NCBI GenBank assembly: GCA_001766965.1 | Contig: MEKM01000143.1 | Coordinates: 1 to 5,405 of the forward strand | Length of the DNA stretch: 5,405 nucleotides | Source: Acidobacteria bacterium RIFCSPHIGHO2_01_FULL_67_28 | GTDB lineage: Bacteria > Acidobacteriota > Terriglobia > Acidiferrales > 2-02-FULL-67-57 | Reading direction: 5' to 3' | Shown here: piece after piece, positions 4,324 to 5,405 of the stretch | How positions within the stretch are numbered: position 1 is the stretch's first letter | Layout: every line of letters begins with the position of its first letter | Notes under the pieces: generated by a model | What the model saw: the letters and a program-made list of their open reading frames with translations, nothing else | What the model was told of the DNA's origin: nothing | Database searches by the model: none | Made by a program: the position numbers and the translations under genes

Positions 4324-5405
4324 ATGAGCGGCCCGGCCTTCAACCCGTTCGCGGTAAACCCGCTCAGGGTAAATCCCCGCGAGATTACCGAGCGGAACTT
4401 CACCCGCGCCGCCGAGCGGCTCGGGTTGAACGCCGAGCAGCAGTTGATGCTGAAGACGCCCTTCCGCGAAGTGAAGGTCGAAGTCCCGGTGCGGATGGAC
4501 GACGGCTCGCTCAAGGTCTTCCTCGGCTTCCGCATCCAGCACAGCGGCGTGCGGGGGCCGGCCAAGGGCGGGCTGCGCTACCACCCGGCGGTGGACGCCG
4601 ACGAAGTCCGGGCCCTGGCCGAGGCCATGACCTGGAAGACGGCGGTGGTGAACATCCCCTTCGGGGGCGCCAAGGGCGGGATCGCCTGCGACCCGACGAA
4701 GATGTCGCGGGCCGAGGTCGAGCGCATCACCCGCAAGTTCGTGGCGCGCATCCACCTGCTCATCGGGCCCTACCGGGACGTGCCCGCCCCCGACGTCAAC
4801 ACCAACGCCCAGGTGATGAGCTGGGTTTTCGACGAGTACAGCTCGCGCCACGGCTACTCGCCCGCCTGCGTCACCGGCAAGCCCATCGAGCTCGGCGGCT
4901 CGCTCGGCCGCGAGCAGGCCACCGGGCGCGGCGTCCTCTTCGTCCTGGCCGATCACCTGAAAGACCTGGGCAAGCCCCTCAAGGCCCAGAAGGTCGTCAT
5001 CCAGGGCTTCGGCAACGTGGGCTCGAACGCGGCGCTGCTGCTGGCCGAGCAGGGCGCCGACATCGTCGCCGTCAGCGACGTCTACGGCGGCGTCGTCAGC
5101 AAGAATCAGAAGGGCCTAGCGGTGAAGGAGCTCGCCGCGCACGTGAAGCAGACCGGCTCGGTAGGGAAGTTCCCCGGCACCGAACCGGTCTCGAACGAAG
5201 ATTTGCTCACGCTCGATTGCGACATCCTCATCCCCGCCGCCCTCGAATGCGTCCTGCACAAAGACAACGCTCCGAAGGTGAAAGCCAAAATCATCGCCGA
5301 AGCTGCGAACCTCCCCACCACGCCCGAAGCCGACGACGTCTTCGCCAAGCGCGGCGTCACTGTCCTGCCCGACATCCTCACCAACGCCGGCGGCGTGACC
5401 GTCAG
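4324..5405 (+). CDS. gdhA: Glu/Leu/Phe/Val-type glutamate dehydrogenase, first 360 residues (cut by window edge)
   Basis: Catalyses reversible reductive amination of 2-oxoglutarate to glutamate in the cytoplasm. The N-terminal dimerisation/catalytic domain (about 20-190) contains the substrate-binding K81 in AKGGLRYHP, K105 in MTWKTAVV, the family signature NIPFGGAKGG with catalytic K117, and D157 in PAPDVNT. K81 is where leucine dehydrogenases have a hydrophobic residue, so glutamate specificity is likely. The Rossmann domain follows, with GFGNVG at 228-233 and the beta-2 end at VAVSDVYGG (248-256). That acidic residue leans toward NAD, but related enzymes using NADP have similar sequence, so cofactor is open. 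Later family segments ILIPAAL, AEAAN and LPDILTNAGGV are intact. Bacterial hexameric enzymes have about 420 residues, so some 60 are missing beyond the edge. The N-terminus has an unusual NP-rich repeat. It is divergent from the glutamate synthase-linked operon, giving two routes to glutamate side by side. Confidence 0.95.
   Translation, partial: MSGPAFNPFAVNPLRVNPREITERNFTRAAERLGLNAEQQLMLKTPFREVKVEVPVRMDDGSLKVFLGFRIQHSGVRGPAKGGLRYHPAVDADEVRALAEAMTWKTAVVNIPFGGAKGGIACDPTKMSRAEVERITRKFVARIHLLIGPYRDVPAPDVNTNAQVMSWVFDEYSSRHGYSPACVTGKPIELGGSLGREQATGRGVLFVLADHLKDLGKPLKAQKVVIQGFGNVGSNAALLLAEQGADIVAVSDVYGGVVSKNQKGLAVKELAAHVKQTGSVGKFPGTEPVSNEDLLTLDCDILIPAALECVLHKDNAPKVKAKIIAEAANLPTTPEADDVFAKRGVTVLPDILTNAGGVTV
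4342..4371 (+). repeat. Imperfect 15-bp tandem repeat at the start of glutamate dehydrogenase
   Basis: Two adjacent 15-base units (4342-4356 and 4357-4371) match at 12 of 15 positions, followed by a partial third unit. They encode NPFAV then NPLRV then NP, a five-residue periodic N-terminal extension before the conserved ITERNF segment. It looks like an in-frame duplication and does not disturb the catalytic core. Confidence 0.6.

Noticed and set aside
4141..4956. A 271-codon minus-strand open frame antisense to glutamate dehydrogenase
   Set aside because: The plus strand carries an intact, motif-rich enzyme with promoter and ribosome binding site. The antisense product is compositionally biased and unrecognised.

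Overview
This is a GC-rich window (roughly two-thirds G+C by eye) from an unidentified, probably anaerobic or facultative bacterium. Split glutamate synthase genes combined with NuoE/NuoF/HoxU-like genes make me think of deltaproteobacterial-type lineages, Acidobacteria or uncultured metagenomic phyla. No marker in the window fixes the taxon. Every gene lies intact in one frame, and there are no RNA genes, insertion sequences, phage genes or CRISPR repeats.

Positions 1-3990 hold a tight five-gene minus-strand operon, with gaps of 15, 9, 7 and 13 bases. In transcription order it encodes: a 68-residue cysteine-containing protein of unknown function (3784-3990); a NuoE-like [2Fe-2S] subunit (3286-3768); a large NuoF-like NAD(H)/FMN subunit with extra iron-sulfur domains at both ends (1423-3276); a HoxU/NuoG-N-terminus-like iron-sulfur protein (693-1415); and the first 226 residues of an FMN-binding glutamate synthase-family protein that runs off the left edge (1-679). 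Positions 3991-4323 are an intergenic region between divergent genes. It carries a clear sigma-70-type promoter for the rightward gene, a repeated 10-bp motif next to its -35 box, and a small hairpin in the leader of the leftward operon. Positions 4324-5405 are the first 360 residues of a hexameric-type glutamate dehydrogenase on the plus strand.

Read together, the locus is about ammonium assimilation and glutamate balance. The most interesting inference is that the NuoE/NuoF/HoxU-like proteins form a diaphorase that feeds electrons from NAD(P)H, perhaps with ferredoxin, into a split glutamate synthase, in place of the usual GltD subunit. The large NuoF-like protein has the same domain layout as the flavin subunit of electron-bifurcating hydrogenases (HydB/HndC), so a bifurcating or ferredoxin-linked glutamate synthase is a reasonable, unproven hypothesis. 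The divergent glutamate dehydrogenase provides the alternative route between 2-oxoglutarate and glutamate, so the shared intergenic region may control both.
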